64,000 nucleotides of DNA from Welwitschia mirabilis. Its lineage: Eukaryota; Gnetophyta; Gnetopsida; Welwitschiales. Below the pieces are notes generated by a model. That model was not told the origin of the DNA. It did not search any database and saw nothing but the letters and a program-made list of their open reading frames with translations. Below are positions 11,241-24,000 of this stretch, in pieces. Both the position numbers and the translations under genes were made by a program. The stretch's first letter is position 1, and every line of letters begins with the position of its first letter. Location: the NCBI GenBank assembly GCA_051453625.1, contig JBOZIK010000001.1:276865962-276929961 (forward strand). Direction: 5' to 3'.

Positions 11241-11394
11241 TTCCTTCCTTACTAATTGATGAAGAAACATTGAATTCATAAGATGATGATTCTTTAAGTT
11301 CTTCATAAGTGAATAAGTATAAAGAAAAAGCCATTAAAGAAGGGCCTTCAAATTTTTCAACCATACTCACTATCAAACCTTTTAATTCTTCTAC

Positions 11395-11645
11395 ATGAAT
11401 TATGGATAGAGGATGCTCCAACCACATAGCATCTCATATAGACATGTTTTAAAATTTTAGGCCCATGGATTTAGGCTCCATTAAAGGGAAATATGGTGAA
11501 TTTATTAAAGTTAAAGGCATTTGTGGTGTTAAAATTACATTAAATGATGATAGTTACATTATTGTACATGATGTTTTTAATGTTACTAAGTTATTCAATT
11601 CTCTTCTTTCTATTGGATAAATGATGTCAAAAGAAAATTAAATTT
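11395..11645 (+). pseudogene. Protease remnant of Copia D
   Basis: The conceptual frame has MDRGCSNHIA, the Copia protease active-site region with the serine of D-S-G changed to arginine, followed by a conserved LGSIKGKYGEF-like stretch and the LFNSLLSIG segment. Confidence 0.75.
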
Positions 11646-11799
11646 TGTTGATGAGGCTAGTTATACAATTAGAGATAATCAAGAAATTACATGATCTTTA
11701 AAGATTGCCAAATCAGATTTATGCATTAATTATCTTAAGTATAAAACAAGCACATGAAAGATCATAATTAATTCATATGTATTTTTTGATCAAAGATGA

Positions 11800-12680
11800 C
11801 TCTATTTTATGGTACATGAAGTTAGGACATTATACTTATGAAAATATTATGAAGATGACAAAAGAGTAAAGCCTGTTGGAAATGAAATACTACCTCTTCC
11901 TAAATAATATATCTAAAACATTCATTAAAGGTAAACAACAGATAAGTCCTCATAATATGTTAATGGAAAGAAAGATAAAACCACTAGAATTAATTCACAT
12001 GGATTTTATTAAACTAATGCAAGCTTATACATTCAAAGTCTCTAGTATTTTATAGTTATTGTAGATTATTACTGAAGATGTGCTTGGTCTTTCTTACTAA
12101 ATTAAAGATATGAGGATTTTTTTTACTTCCAAATATATTAAAAATAATGTTAAAAATTAATTAGGCATAAAAACTAAAGTATATAGGAGTTATAAAGGTA
12201 GAGAATTTGTGAATAAAAAATTTATACAATTTTGTAATAAATGTGACATTCAAAATAACACCACATTCACCTATTCTTCCTAATCTAATGGAATTACAAT
12301 AACTTATCTTCTTAATACATTATTATATCAGCCAATTAAGGTAGGAGATCTTATGAGATCATTTTGAAAAGAGTACTAGTGCTATATAATTTAAAATATT
12401 TTGATACATATGTTGGATTTATGTTCCAAATTAATTAACATCAAAGTTAAATGCAAGAAGAAAAAATGTGCTTTTGTGGATTATGATATTAAGTCTTATG
12501 AATACCATTGTTTTGAGTTCATTAGTCATAAATATTTCATTTAATGAGATATGAATTCTGATAAATCTAAGTTTGGGCTTAGATGGTTCATTGACAAAGG
12601 AAAAAATGCATAACCAAGATTTACTATTACTCAACAAAAAATTTCATCAACATTCTTAAGAGATCATCCACCAAGTCAAA
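11800..12680 (+). pseudogene. Integrase remnant of Copia D
   Basis: Landmarks in order are the H-x-x-Y pre-integrase region near 11826, PLELIHMDF near 11981, the Y-x-G-R-E-F strand near 12190-12215, and a C-terminal KKKCAFVDYDIKSYEYHCF stretch near 12460. Stops and frameshifts separate them. Confidence 0.75.
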
Positions 12681-12859
12681 TGCTTAAGCAAAATTTTAAT
12701 ACAAGATCTATAATAAACCAAGTAAAATATACTCATGTTGTTTATTCAACCTTAACAAATGAGGAAATTTAATTGAAGAATAAATTGCATTTCCAATTTG
12801 CAAAAAGGAAATGAATAAAGAAATGATAATTAATATCAAGAATGACACATGAAAAATAG

Positions 12860-13576
12860 TTGATAGGCTAAAAGGTAAGAAGATAATTTATTCAAAGTGG
12901 ATTTATGAAATAAAGTTGAATGAAAATTATAACATCAAGGGTGACAAGGCAATATTAATAGCTAGAGGCTACAAATAAAATAAACATATTAATTATTTGC
13001 ACTAGTGAAAAGATTTCAAACAATTAGGTTAATAGTTTCTTTGGATGTCTATGGTGGGCATAAGCTACATCAACTGGATGTAAATAGTGAATTCTTAAAT
13101 GGATTCTTATAATAAGAAGTATGCATTTTTCAACCTAAATAATATATCATTAAAAAATAAAAGCACAAGATTTGTAGGTTGAAAAGGGCCCTATATGAAT
13201 TAAATCAAGCTTAAAGAGGTTGGTTCAAAATAATTAATGATTATGTTATTAAGAGAAGCTATAAATCATGCATTTAAAATCACACATTATACTTCAAACA
13301 TGAGGATGGTGAGTTTATTAAAATCTCTCTTTATGTTGATGATATTGTGTTCTTTACATCTTTCAAAAATCAAATGATGAATTCCAAAGGAAGATGATAT
13401 TTGAATTTGAGATGAAATATTTAGGTATTTAAAATATTTTGTTTATATGAATTTTTTTTAATGTTTAAATTGACTAAGATAAAGATTATATCTTCATATA
13501 AAGTAAGTTTACATAAGTCATTATGAATAGGTATAACCTCCATGATGCAAATGTAGCATCAACAATTTTACCTTAT
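12860..13576 (+). pseudogene. Reverse transcriptase remnant of Copia D (5' part)
   Basis: SKWIYKIK, QLDVNSEFLNG, RLKRALYELNQA and an intact YVDD (13332-13343) appear in order across shifted frames. The region stops at the LTR of element E. Confidence 0.8.
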
Positions 13577-14843
13577 GTTTGTGTCTAGCTTTTACAATTT
13601 ATAAATTAGGATCCTCACTGTAATAGGTTTTGATGTTGTTCTTTTCATAAGGATATATTGAGGTAGAAGACTTAATAGAGAAATACAACAATCTCTTTAC
13701 CTATAATAAATCAAAACAAAATTGAGATTGAGATTAGGATGAGATTTGAACTTAAACGATGAGGAAGGGAAATGAACTATTTCTAAAGATATAGCTTTAA
13801 CCATCAAATAACAAATCTTCACTTTAATGATATCCCATAAATTCCTACAACAAAGATTAAATTATTAGGTCTTAATAACTTGGATTATGACATCATAATC
13901 TCATTCCTCACATAAGTGTTAGTGAATTCCTTACTTACTTTAATCCTTCATATCCTTTAGTAAGCATGAAAAGTAAGAACTAATGTGCTCAACATCCATC
14001 AAACAAGATGACTATAATTAAGAAGTAAACTTAGGGAACTTACTTAGCAATGAAAAAAAAAAATCAATAATGTAGTCTTACTCAAGCATTAAAAGTATGA
14101 GGTTAATTACAACTAAAAATCAATAATGAATAACTAATATTTCATTAAAAGAATAAGAATTACACTAAATTTATGAAATAAAGTAATAATAATATAAACT
14201 TCTTAAAGCAAGTCTTAAAACTAGGTCATTTCCAAAATGGAAGCTTAGAAAGACATGATAATCGCTCCTTCTAAAGCTTCTGCTAATAAAAGAATAGATT
14301 ACAATGATAGGTGTATGAATCTTTTTTTAGAAAAAGATAGGATTGAGGTGGTTGGAATCTTTGGCTTTTAGTGTTGGATGAGTAATTACAATTCTTTATC
14401 CTGTAGCATTATGTAAGATGGTTAGATCTTCTATCTTATAGTATTTAATTGAGGTTATCATTATGATATTAACACTTACCCTTTAGATAATGATGCCTCT
14501 ATCAATCAGTGTTTATCATGATTTGTCTTTAACACCACCACCACATGTCACTACCACATGTTACTACCATGTATTTCTTGCACCATTTCCACATACTACT
14601 ATAGATAATAATTGTTTTTAATGTAGTAATTAACTAAGCCCATAGCTTAAAGTTGATCCCTTTTGCACTTCGATATCAAAATGTAAATTTAGAGATAAGT
14701 TTTATTAAATAACTAATGCTATAATGTAAAGTGCCATGAGCCTTTTTTTACCTTTTCAGGTCTAGTTGCTATCACATGCTCCAAAATAGTGCTAAATTTT
14801 TATAAAATATCATGGAGAAATACATAAGATCAAACATATCACA
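13577..14843 (-). repeat. 3' LTR of Gypsy E
   Basis: It aligns end to end with 24613-25879 at equal length and starts TGTTTGTGTCTAGC on the + strand. Both copies carry a run of repeated 'ccaccacatgtcactaccacatg'-like words near their centre-right (14530-14580). Confidence 0.85.
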
Positions 14844-15485
14844 TAGTAAATTGATTAAAAAGATCAATTTGAAATTTATAAAACAAGATCATAAATAATC
14901 TCAAACATATCACATAGCAAAATAACATGTAATACATAATATATATGGAGTGAAAATTGCAAAAAAAATTATATCTCAGAGAAGCTCTAATATAACTCAA
15001 AAAATTATGAAAATGAGCCCTGATAATGAATCCTACCCTCCTCCAAAAAAAATAATACATTCCCTGTTGGCTAATGAAGTAAAGAAATCAAATAGAAATC
15101 AATATATTCAAATGAAAAGATGGATGATGGGTGTTGTTAAATTTTGACAGTTAAGAAATTAAGTACAAAGTTAAGTGGAGAAATTTTAGATTTAAAAAAT
15201 AGATATGTAGGAAACATTCTAACAAACATGAAAAGCGTAGACGATGAAAATGTACTCATTAGAATGAAGTAGATACATGAGTGTCTAATAAATGTGCTTT
15301 TACAAAAATGATTATTTACCATGTTTAGAATTTTAAAAGACTAAAAATGAATAATCCAAAATTTACAAAGAAATTTATCTAATTAAGAAATCAACTCTTT
15401 ATTGAAAACTAGGCAAGGAAACCATTCAATCTTAAGGTCCTAATCATGATAAGAAAATGTGCAAATGACTTTGAAATAACTAATT

Positions 15486-15585
15486 NNNNNNNNNNNNNNN
15501 NNNNNNNNNNNNNNNNNNNNNNNNNNNNNNNNNNNNNNNNNNNNNNNNNNNNNNNNNNNNNNNNNNNNNNNNNNNNNNNNNNNNN
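15486..15585. other. 100-base assembly gap flanked by the same 39-bp sequence
   Basis: The 39 bases before the gap (15447-15485) and the 39 bases after it (15586-15624) are the same except for one base (aaaatgtgc versus aaaatttgc). The contigs probably overlap and the gap is not real. Confidence 0.85.
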
Positions 15586-16001
15586 TGATAAGAAAATTTG
15601 CAAATGACTTTGAAATAACTAATTAAACAATTGAAGAAAACAAAAAGCATGAACATAAGACAACATAAAGAAGATAGCCTGCTTAGTCTAAATTTTAACC
15701 TAGTAGCCTTCCATTGAAAAAATCATAAGATCACTTAATTTAAAATGCATGTCCTAATGTATAAATATGTAAAATTTCATTCAATAAAACAATGGTTATT
15801 CTGATGCTAAAAATAAAATGCTTTAAACAATAAGTGATAAGATCAAAGAGTTGCTAAAAAAATGAAGTCACCTACTTACATCTCAAAATAAACACTTGAA
15901 TCATTAGAAATGAAATGATCAAGGGGAAAGACCAAGAGTTTAGGAAACAAGCAATGCCTCTAATGATACCAGGAACATCACTAATCCCATAGCCTTCAAG
16001 T

Positions 16002-16629
16002 NNNNNNNNNNNNNNNNNNNNNNNNNNNNNNNNNNNNNNNNNNNNNNNNNNNNNNNNNNNNNNNNNNNNNNNNNNNNNNNNNNNNNNNNNNNNNNNNNNN
16101 NNNNNNNNNNNNNNNNNNNNNNNNNNNNNNNNNNNNNNNNNNNNNNNNNNNNNNNNNNNNNNNNNNNNNNNNNNNNNNNNNNNNNNNNNNNNNNNNNNNN
16201 NNNNNNNNNNNNNNNNNNNNNNNNNNNNNNNNNNNNNNNNNNNNNNNNNNNNNNNNNNNNNNNNNNNNNNNNNNNNNNNNNNNNNNNNNNNNNNNNNNNN
16301 NNNNNNNNNNNNNNNNNNNNNNNNNNNNNNNNNNNNNNNNNNNNNNNNNNNNNNNNNNNNNNNNNNNNNNNNNNNNNNNNNNNNNNNNNNNNNNNNNNNN
16401 NNNNNNNNNNNNNNNNNNNNNNNNNNNNNNNNNNNNNNNNNNNNNNNNNNNNNNNNNNNNNNNNNNNNNNNNNNNNNNNNNNNNNNNNNNNNNNNNNNNN
16501 NNNNNNNNNNNNNNNNNNNNNNNNNNNNNNNNNNNNNNNNNNNNNNNNNNNNNNNNNNNNNNNNNNNNNNNNNNNNNNNNNNNNNNNNNNNNNNNNNNNN
16601 NNNNNNNNNNNNNNNNNNNNNNNNNNNNN
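16002..16629. other. Assembly gap of 628 bases
   Basis: This is unknown sequence inside Gypsy E/F. No flanking overlap is visible. Confidence 0.95.
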
Positions 16630-17254
16630 TTATTTTATTATTTAACTAACTATGATAAGGGCATTACAACCATAGTCAGAGAACTAAGGACCTATAAAGC
16701 ATGGCCAGCTGACTTTTAGTGGAGAGCTCACATTTATTATATTACATTACCAAAGGCCCATCTCAAGAAAATTTTCCCTGGTGTACATGTGGTAGAACAT
16801 CATGGTGATCATGTTTTTGAGCTATCTCAAATATAGAACATCATCGTCTTATTTCAATCTTTTTTTCTATGTACAAATAAAACATTCCACATGACTAAAT
16901 ACTCTAAAAGACAAAGGTGAAGTAATAAGATAAAAGATAGAAAAGATCCCTTAAATAATCTAAGACCTTTTTGTCATTGAAAAAACATCAAAAATAAATC
17001 ATCTTCCTTCAAACTAAAGTTTGTAGATGTGTAAATGCCTTAAGGTTGAGTGAATCCAATCTTATCATGTAAAATAACAAGTCAAAAACTAGCATGAAGA
17101 TAAATACATAAGTCATGTTTGAAAGATGATTACGTAACATCATAATGGCCTCCAAAGAAAAAAAGCTAAGAGAAAATTCAAAAAATGATAGGGAAGAAGT
17201 CCTCCTCATCGATGGAAACATCTAATACTAATGCTTTTATCATGTTTATATTAG

Positions 17255-17380
17255 AAGATTGCTCATATATTTTCAACCTTTGCCCATCAACTTTCTGAAT
17301 TTCTTTATTTATTAAGTCAAAAATCTTAACAAAGCCATTAGAATGTACTTTATCAAAGAGGTAAGGACCTAAACATAGAT
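17255..17380 (-). pseudogene. Gypsy integrase C-terminal remnant
   Basis: The minus strand reads a LGPYLFDKV stretch followed by VDGQRLKIYE, matching the end of plant Gypsy integrases (pattern R-W-x-GP-(F/Y)...VNGQRLK-x-Y). It may belong to F or to E; the RT and integrase core that should precede it are not visible. Confidence 0.6.
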
Positions 17381-17899
17381 TAGTTTATTACTTAAAAATC
17401 AAATTGAAAATCATAAAATAATAAGAACAAAAATAAAATTCCAAAGCAAACTAAAAACAAATTTTATTTAAATTCTAAAATCTATTCAACACTTTTATTA
17501 AAAAGGAAGGAAAAAAGGATTTGTTTCTAAGGTTATGGTCTTAGGATATAGCATTCTTCCAGAGACATAAGGCGTAAATCAAATATTTAATAATTGATAA
17601 AACATAAAAAGTATATAATTATTTTTGAGTAGAATTAATTGGAGGAAGAGAAGGATAGCAGATAAATCTCTATGAGAGCACATAAGTGCATGAATTTTGG
17701 AATTCAAAAGGAAGATTAATGTTAACTCTTTTTCAAGGAAGAGATTTTCATTTATTATAAGAGGTTTTTTTAGTTATTACAAATAAAATATACTTTAGTC
17801 CACTAGGAAGGTTTTTCAAATTTAAATTCAAATTGAGATTTTTAATTTTTAACTCATGTAGTGGATGATCTTCTTCAAAGTGTGTGTTTTCATTTAATA

Positions 17900-18575
17900 G
17901 TTGGATTTTCTTGTAGACTAAGGGTTATTTTTCTTCTTCATTCTGATCTAAAAATGATTTCCTAAATGTTTAAAGTTGGGTGTATCGAAGGCTTCTAAGT
18001 TCTTTAATTCAAATGGATCATTACAAAGCATAGGCTTATGTAATGTCAGCCATCTTTCTTTAAGGGGATGATGTCAAAAGAATAAAGTTGGTTTGTTTTT
18101 ATTTTCTATATCATATTCATCACCTAGGTTTTTCTCAACTATGTTAAAAACTACAGTTGAAAACTTTTTATTTCTTAGATGACGCTCCATCATCCGAGTT
18201 CTTGTGTCAATAATGCAATGGACTATTGCATAGAAGGCTCACCCTAGAAGTAATGGGTAACCTCCATCATATTTAACCTCTATGACAACCACATCTATCA
18301 GTAAAATTCCTCTTCAATTTGGATCACTAAGTCTTTAATAACTTATAAGGGTTTCTTAACTAAAGTGTCTGCTAACTCTAAGAAAATATGAATAGGCTCT
18401 ATTCTACTTTCTAAATCAAGTCTCTTAAAAATGTGTAATGGCATAATATTAACACTCACTCCAATGTTGATTAAAGCTCTCCTAATCTTTTTGTCTTCTT
18501 CTAATGTAACACTCATTATTGCTGCCCTTGAATCTTTAAATTTTAGAGATCTTTTTAATACTACATTCATGATAA
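17900..18575 (-). pseudogene. Gypsy retropepsin (protease) remnant of F
   Basis: An open minus frame at 18570-18343 shows the plant Gypsy protease fold: RRALINIGVSVNIMPL, where the D-L-G-A-S active-site motif has become N-I-G-V-S, then a conserved LELADTLVKKP stretch. The following segment down to 18180 keeps a PLLLGRAF-like flap-end motif in broken form. The catalytic Asp is lost. Confidence 0.8.
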
Positions 18576-19249
18576 ATTGTGCTAAAATGACTTTGCTAGG
18601 AATAACTCGTTTTCATTTTATTATTGTTAAGTCTTTTCATATCTTTAAGTACCTTGAATTTTCTTGCAAAAGTTTCCAAAAGGGTAAGTTTATGTCCACA
18701 TTTTTCATTAAAGTTTTGATATGTTTATTGGAAGTTGAATTAGTGTTAAGCCTATCGAGCCAAGGAGTAACATGTTATTTTTCTAATTATTGTAAAGGAT
18801 TTTACTTTTTACTTTTACCAAGAGAAGGAAAGTTGAAATTTTCTAATATATTAATGTCATCTTCTTCCTCATCATCTCTAATGTCATTTTTAGAAGTTGA
18901 TGCTTCATAAGGAGGAGGGAAGTAGAGGAGGGTTTACTTCATGTCCACTTTATGTTACAACCCTATAATATCTTCTTACTTCATTGGGATTTGGTAAAGG
19001 TTTTGTTGCTAATGATCTTGATGGTTTTTTGTTTGTCGACATTATTTATTAAAGGGCATTTACTAAGTTTTCAATGTTCTCATTTGTCTTTTCTAAGCTT
19101 GAGTTTATCTTTTTTATTGCTAGAGTTTGTTCTTTCTTGTGATTTCATAAGTTCATCTATAAAGTTTGTAAGTGAATCATTTAGATGTATAAAGTTTTAT
19201 GGACTTGGTATAAAGTTTGAATTTTCAAAATAAATTTAAAAAGTTAAAA

Positions 19250-20290
19250 ATTTTTAAACCTAGTATCAAAGATTTGGAAGTTGGATTCTGAATTTGTCCT
19301 AAGTTGTAACTAGTGGAAGTTTAAAAAATTTTGGTTTAAAGCATAAACTTCTTCATGTATCTTTTCTTTGTAGGTGGGCAAAAGTGGATAGTTTTTAGTT
19401 ATGTGATAGTTGTCTTCACATAAGTGAGATAATGGCAGAACATTCTTTTCAGTTATTGATTTGACATATAAGATCATCTCAGTATATCTCTCCATAGTTG
19501 TTGTAAAATCTCTAATCAAATTTACAGGGTTGACTTCTAGTTCGTCTACCTCCTTTTCTTGTTTTACCTCTTTCAAATATTTGAGGATTTCTATTTTAGT
19601 TTGGTTATCTTGGCCAAGTTTGACTTACCTCCACAAGTTCTTCTAATGTTTTCCAAGTGTTTTCTAGTATGAGATTCATTAAGTTTCCACCACAAGAGAA
19701 ATCTATGAGTTATTTCATTTGGCAATTTAACCCACTATAAAAGTAGTCAAGCAGCTCTTCTTCTATGAAATCATCTATTGGATTAGAGTGAATAGCAATA
19801 AAGAAGCATTTATATGTGAAAGCATAATCCTCATTTTATTGTTATTGGAAATTTGTCACTTCTTTTTTTATTTTTCTAATGCTTTCTTCACTTGTAAAAC
19901 TTTTAATGAATACTTCCTAGACTTGATTTCATGTTTTTAAACTTTTATGGGACATAGTTTTTAACAAATTTTTCCTCTTTCCTTTAATTTCATTGGAAAA
20001 ATAACTATATATGTATGATAACTAATCCTTTTCTTTCTATTTCCAAAGGTAAGAACTAATTGTTTAATGTTTACAATGTGTTGGAAGGGTTCTCATCATA
20101 TTCATTAATAAAGATGGAATAGGCATTTATATTCTTTAACTCAACATCATCTCTTGGGGTTAAATTGAAAGGAGTTTAAATTTCCCATTTTCTATTATTA
20201 ATTAATTCCTTAAGGGGAAGATTCACCTTAGGACCAAGGGTTGAAGATCCTATGACTTTCTTTTGTTTTTATGCAGCACTCGACATTGTA
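19250..20290 (-). pseudogene. Gypsy gag remnant of F
   Basis: The open part (19576-19310) has a degenerate knuckle, LCEDNYHITKNYPLLP, followed by EEVYALNQNF, typical for the gag end of Athila/Tat-like plant Gypsy elements. Upstream (19700-20290) the decayed capsid region contains an LLDYFYSGLN-like segment. The knuckle keeps only one of the expected cysteines. Confidence 0.75.
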
Positions 20291-20546
20291 AAATTATTTT
20301 CTTTTTCTAAATTATCTTTTAAAAAATTTTATTTTAGTGGATTAAATTTAGAAAAAATGAACTCACAAGAAATATTGTATGCACTTGAAGATTGCTTATT
20401 TGATTCGATTTCAAAGTTGACTAGTCCTTTTTTAATGTTTTCCTTGATCAATAGCCTTTCTCTTTAATAATTCGTTTCTAGATTGACCATGTCAAAACAT
20501 CTTGCAAATAAAAAAAAATAGGAAATTAGATAAAAAACAACTAAGA

Positions 20547-20890
20547 GTCATCCTTCTAGTCCTAAGGATAACAGAGAGGACGACAAACACAAACAGTAAA
20601 AATAGAAAACCAAAAACTANNNNNNNNNNATGAATGTCATTATTTTAGTCATGAGGACAACACAAGGGATGATGAAAACTAATTTTCACTATACTACAAA
20701 TTCCTATAATCTAAAAATAGAAAGCCAAAAATAGAGTGAGAGCCATCGTCTACCTTGTTAAGGGGGGCAATAAAGGAGATGACAATTATTTAATTACTAA
20801 AATAGAAACTGAGAGAAAAATTTACAAACAAAAAGAAAATCGAGAAATCTATGTTTTTCATTTCCTATGTTATGGGGATAACATAGAGGA
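20547..20890 (-). repeat. Array of imperfect inverted-repeat units in the F leader
   Basis: Four units start at about 20547, 20636, 20742 and 20861, spaced about 90-120 bp. Each reads roughly GTCAT(C/T)...ATGRGGAYAAC...GAYGAC, so its two ends are complementary. In the last unit CTATGTTAT (20865-20873), gggg, ATAACATAG (20878-20886) is a perfect 9-bp stem. Similar units occur in the F LTR at 21871, 21922 and 22033. A 10-base gap lies at 20620-20629. Confidence 0.7.
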
Positions 20891-21043
20891 TAACAACTTT
20901 TATTATAGATTATGAAAAACTAAAAGATATAAATAAAAAAACTAGGGTTCTTAATCAAAAATACGTCACTACAAATAAATAATCAAATCAAAATTTAATT
21001 GACTCACTTGAATGACAATAATCCTTATGCTCTTTAGCAACTT

Positions 21044-21061
21044 TTCCCAGTAATGGCACCA
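21044..21061 (-). other. Primer-binding site of Gypsy F (tRNA-Asp type, decayed)
   Basis: On the minus strand this aligns without gaps to TGGCGCCGTTGCCGGGGA, the tRNA-Asp site of Athila-like elements. Thirteen of 18 bases match and all five differences are transitions. The LTR follows 3 bp away. Confidence 0.85.
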
Positions 21062-21064
21062 ATA

Positions 21065-22245
21065 TGTTGTGATGTGTATTTTTGTAATCCTTTTTGCCTT
21101 AATAAATCCTAATAATCACAAATATATGTATATATATACACACACATTACGAAATACATACTCTAGTATGAATGGAAGTGACATAAATGTCATAACCCAT
21201 TGAAGACTTACAAGAGAAGAATGAGAATTGATTTTCAGAGAGAATGTATATAGACTTAGGATCAATGTAAGAAATTAAAGATGTAATGTAATGCAAAATT
21301 CAACTATACCTAAATGGACACCTATTCAATTTCTGAATTGAAGATCAACTCTGTATAACCTAAATAAGTTAAGGAGACTATTAATAACCAAGAGTAATGA
21401 AAGATATCAGATGATTCAAATAAATTTAATGCAAGATGAATCTAAAACTATATTTTTTAGCCTTAACAAAGGGTATTCTTAAGACCTATATCATTAATAA
21501 AACTACCACCAGATCAAGGACAACATAAACTATAAGAAAAATATAATAAAATTAAATGCACAAATGAAAGAGAATTTTATATTAAAATAGAACCAGCATC
21601 TGGGTTATAAAATGGCCAAGTTTCAATGGAGGATGCACACCCCTTTACCAAGGGAACATCTTTTTATAACTCATGATATGGATCTCCCAACCTTTTATCT
21701 CCTATCATAAGACTATTTGGTGTAAAATAAGATCGGTAGGGGAGTCAAATAAGGGTCTTATTTATAGGGCTAATAAGCAAAACTAACATACAAAATGCAC
21801 TACAAAATGCACTCAATTCTAAAAAAAGAAACAGATGAACTGGAAAAATGTTGATTTGTAATTATAATTATTATCTGCCTATCATGGGAACAATAAAGGG
21901 GATGGTGGATTAAACATTACATTCATCATCCTACATGTTATGGAAACAACCATGAGAATAACACCTTAGAAAAGATTCTTCCATTAGTTCTAGCTCCAAT
22001 CCAATTAACATCCTATTTTGGCATGTGTGAGGTTGTCATCCTATCTTTCATGGGAACGATAATGGGGACAATAGTCCTGCTTAACTTTTCAACTCAAGAG
22101 AAATTATCTCTAGCATTATTGATCTTCTTCTAAAGAAGTGAGCATCAAAAAGTGCCTAAATTGCCTCTAAATATGCTCAAAATTATGAAAGGAGTGGATG
22201 TTCAGGTTTAAAGAAATGATTATACAAATGGTACTGCTTAGATGA

Positions 22246-22250
<5 letters not shown>
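21065..22250 (-). repeat. 5' LTR of Gypsy F (upper end uncertain)
   Basis: It begins TGTTGTGATG on the + strand directly after the primer site. A TATAAATA box on the minus strand near 21760-21772 suits an LTR promoter. The outer end lies somewhere between 22080 and 22333. No partner LTR was found; it may be in the 16002-16629 gap or deleted. Confidence 0.6.

Positions 22251-22328
<78 letters not shown>
22251..22328. repeat. (AG)n microsatellite
   Basis: About 77 bp of nearly perfect AG dinucleotides at the outer edge of the F LTR. Confidence 0.98.
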
Positions 22329-22329
<1 letters not shown>

Positions 22330-22379
22330 ATCAAGCATAAATTTTTTTAATGTTTTTAAATTTTTTCATCATAAATCTA

Positions 22380-24000
22380 ATCTAAAAGAAAAATCTAATT
22401 AGAAGGATTTAAAAAATTTTCAAAAAGGATTTTCCAACATGATGTATAAATAAAGGCTTATCGGTATGAAAGTAATGGTTGGATGATGGGTTACGATCAT
22501 ATGAAGTGTTTTAAGCTAAGAGATAATCCATGTAAATCTTATGTATGAGTCCATAAAATTAAAGAGAACATTAATATAAGTAATAAATTTTATATATTTA
22601 AGTCAGAAATGGATTACTCTTTAGTTTTTTTCCCTTTCTCTATAATTCTTATAAGACATCATCTTGAGGGGAAGACAAAGATGATTTTGAGACCACTAGA
22701 TAAAGTGATTATTCATTTAAAGAATCATTAGAAAGTGATTCCACTTCTAAGAAATATTTTTCTTCTCCATTTACGCTTGGGTCTTGCTTAAAAGATAAAA
22801 AAGAAGATGAAACATTTTGTTTGTAAAAATGTTGACAAGAAGGCATGTCTTCTTCATGTAATGGATGAATTATAGGTTCTTCTTTAATATTATTCTTTTT
22901 ACAAAGCTTGGTAAATAACTGATTCTATTATGTGTAACTCTTCTCAAATGGTTGAATTTCCTCAATTAAATTCTCACCCTCTAATGGGTTTTCATTCTTT
23001 AGGTTATCATTAGTTTTCTTCCCATTCCTAAAGTATATGATATGGATATCATTGATTTGATTATTCGTATTTCTTTCAAGGTTTTCAAGAATTTTAGGAT
23101 TAGGTTCATGAAGAGTAGGAAGATTTTTCTCTTTAAGTTGATTAAGTAACTTCTCCTTATGTGTTTCTAGAACCTTAGTTTCTCATTAGGTTCTTCCTCA
23201 CTACTCCAGGGTATAGCTTGGATATCTTTAATAAACATATCCTCTAACACACATTGGTTGAATGGAGGAAGAATGGAAAGGATATTAAGAATTTTAGCTA
23301 TGATTTTCAAAAATCTCTATAAGGTTTTCTACAAGATATTTAAGATATGGTAATAGTTATCAAAATAAGAATGGTATTAATAAAAAGATGGATGATATGA
23401 GGGATAAGATGAAGGATATTAATCAAATAATGAAGAATATATAGAAGGAAAGATGAAGGTTATTCATTGGAAGATAAAGGGTAAGAATTATAGGTATGAA
23501 CTTACAATTCTCTTAATAAGGATTTGATCTATGCACATTAGAAGGTTGAAGAAAATGTGAAGGAACATCTAAGTATTTATGTTAAAGATAATTCCTTATA
23601 ATTTCCATATATCAAAGAGAATAGTTTACAATTTGCCTAGTGTTAAAAAGATCTTAGGGTTTAAAATGGCATGGGTTATTATTAAGGAAAGATAAAGGAA
23701 AAAATCCAACTTTTTAATCAAGATTAAACTCCATACTAGATTTGCAAAGGATTTGATGAAAGGATTTGTGTTAAAAATTTTTTTAAAAAATTACTAATGG
23801 TTAGTGTTAATTTAGAATCCAAAATATTATAGAATGATAATTTTAGTATGATCCCAATATTATAAAATGATAAGAGGGATTAGGCAAATTTTTAGAGTAG
23901 TTTTGAATGGAAAAATTCCAAAAAAAGTTGGCAACATTAGTCACTATTTATGGGGCACCAACCTTTTTTAAACAAACAACTTGAACAAAGAGAGGCATTA
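22380..24000 (-). pseudogene. gag-like remnant of Gypsy E
   Basis: Minus-strand reading with frameshifts gives an acidic, asparagine-rich product including an IHIIYFRNGKK segment near 23050, similar to the SGR/SGK-type motif of plant Gypsy gag C-terminal parts, followed by many E and N residues. It lies on the correct side of the E primer site. The assignment is moderate because no knuckle or protease follows before F. Confidence 0.4.

Larger units (their letters stand above)
14844..17000. other. Interior of Gypsy E/F stack; little recognisable
   Basis: AT-rich sequence interrupted by two gaps. A + strand stretch near 16650-16800 encodes a fairly conserved-looking broken peptide (with KAHLKKIFPG), but I do not recognise it. 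The missing 3' LTR of F may be in the 628-base gap. Confidence 0.4.

Noticed and set aside
12431-12637. Minus-strand open frame of 68 codons
   Set aside because: It lies opposite the integrase end of Copia D, whose + strand reading is conserved.
13577-14843. Possibility that the 13.6-kb and 24.6-kb LTRs belong to two independent solo LTRs
   Set aside because: They are equal in length and orientation, flank a Gypsy interior with the primer site at the right end, and D's pol continues outside both.
15137-15322. Minus-strand open frame with hydrophobic residues
   Set aside because: Low-complexity AT-rich translation without homology that I recognise.
18431-18910. Plus-strand open frame of 159 codons
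   Set aside because: It lies opposite the Gypsy F protease; the minus strand has the conserved motifs.
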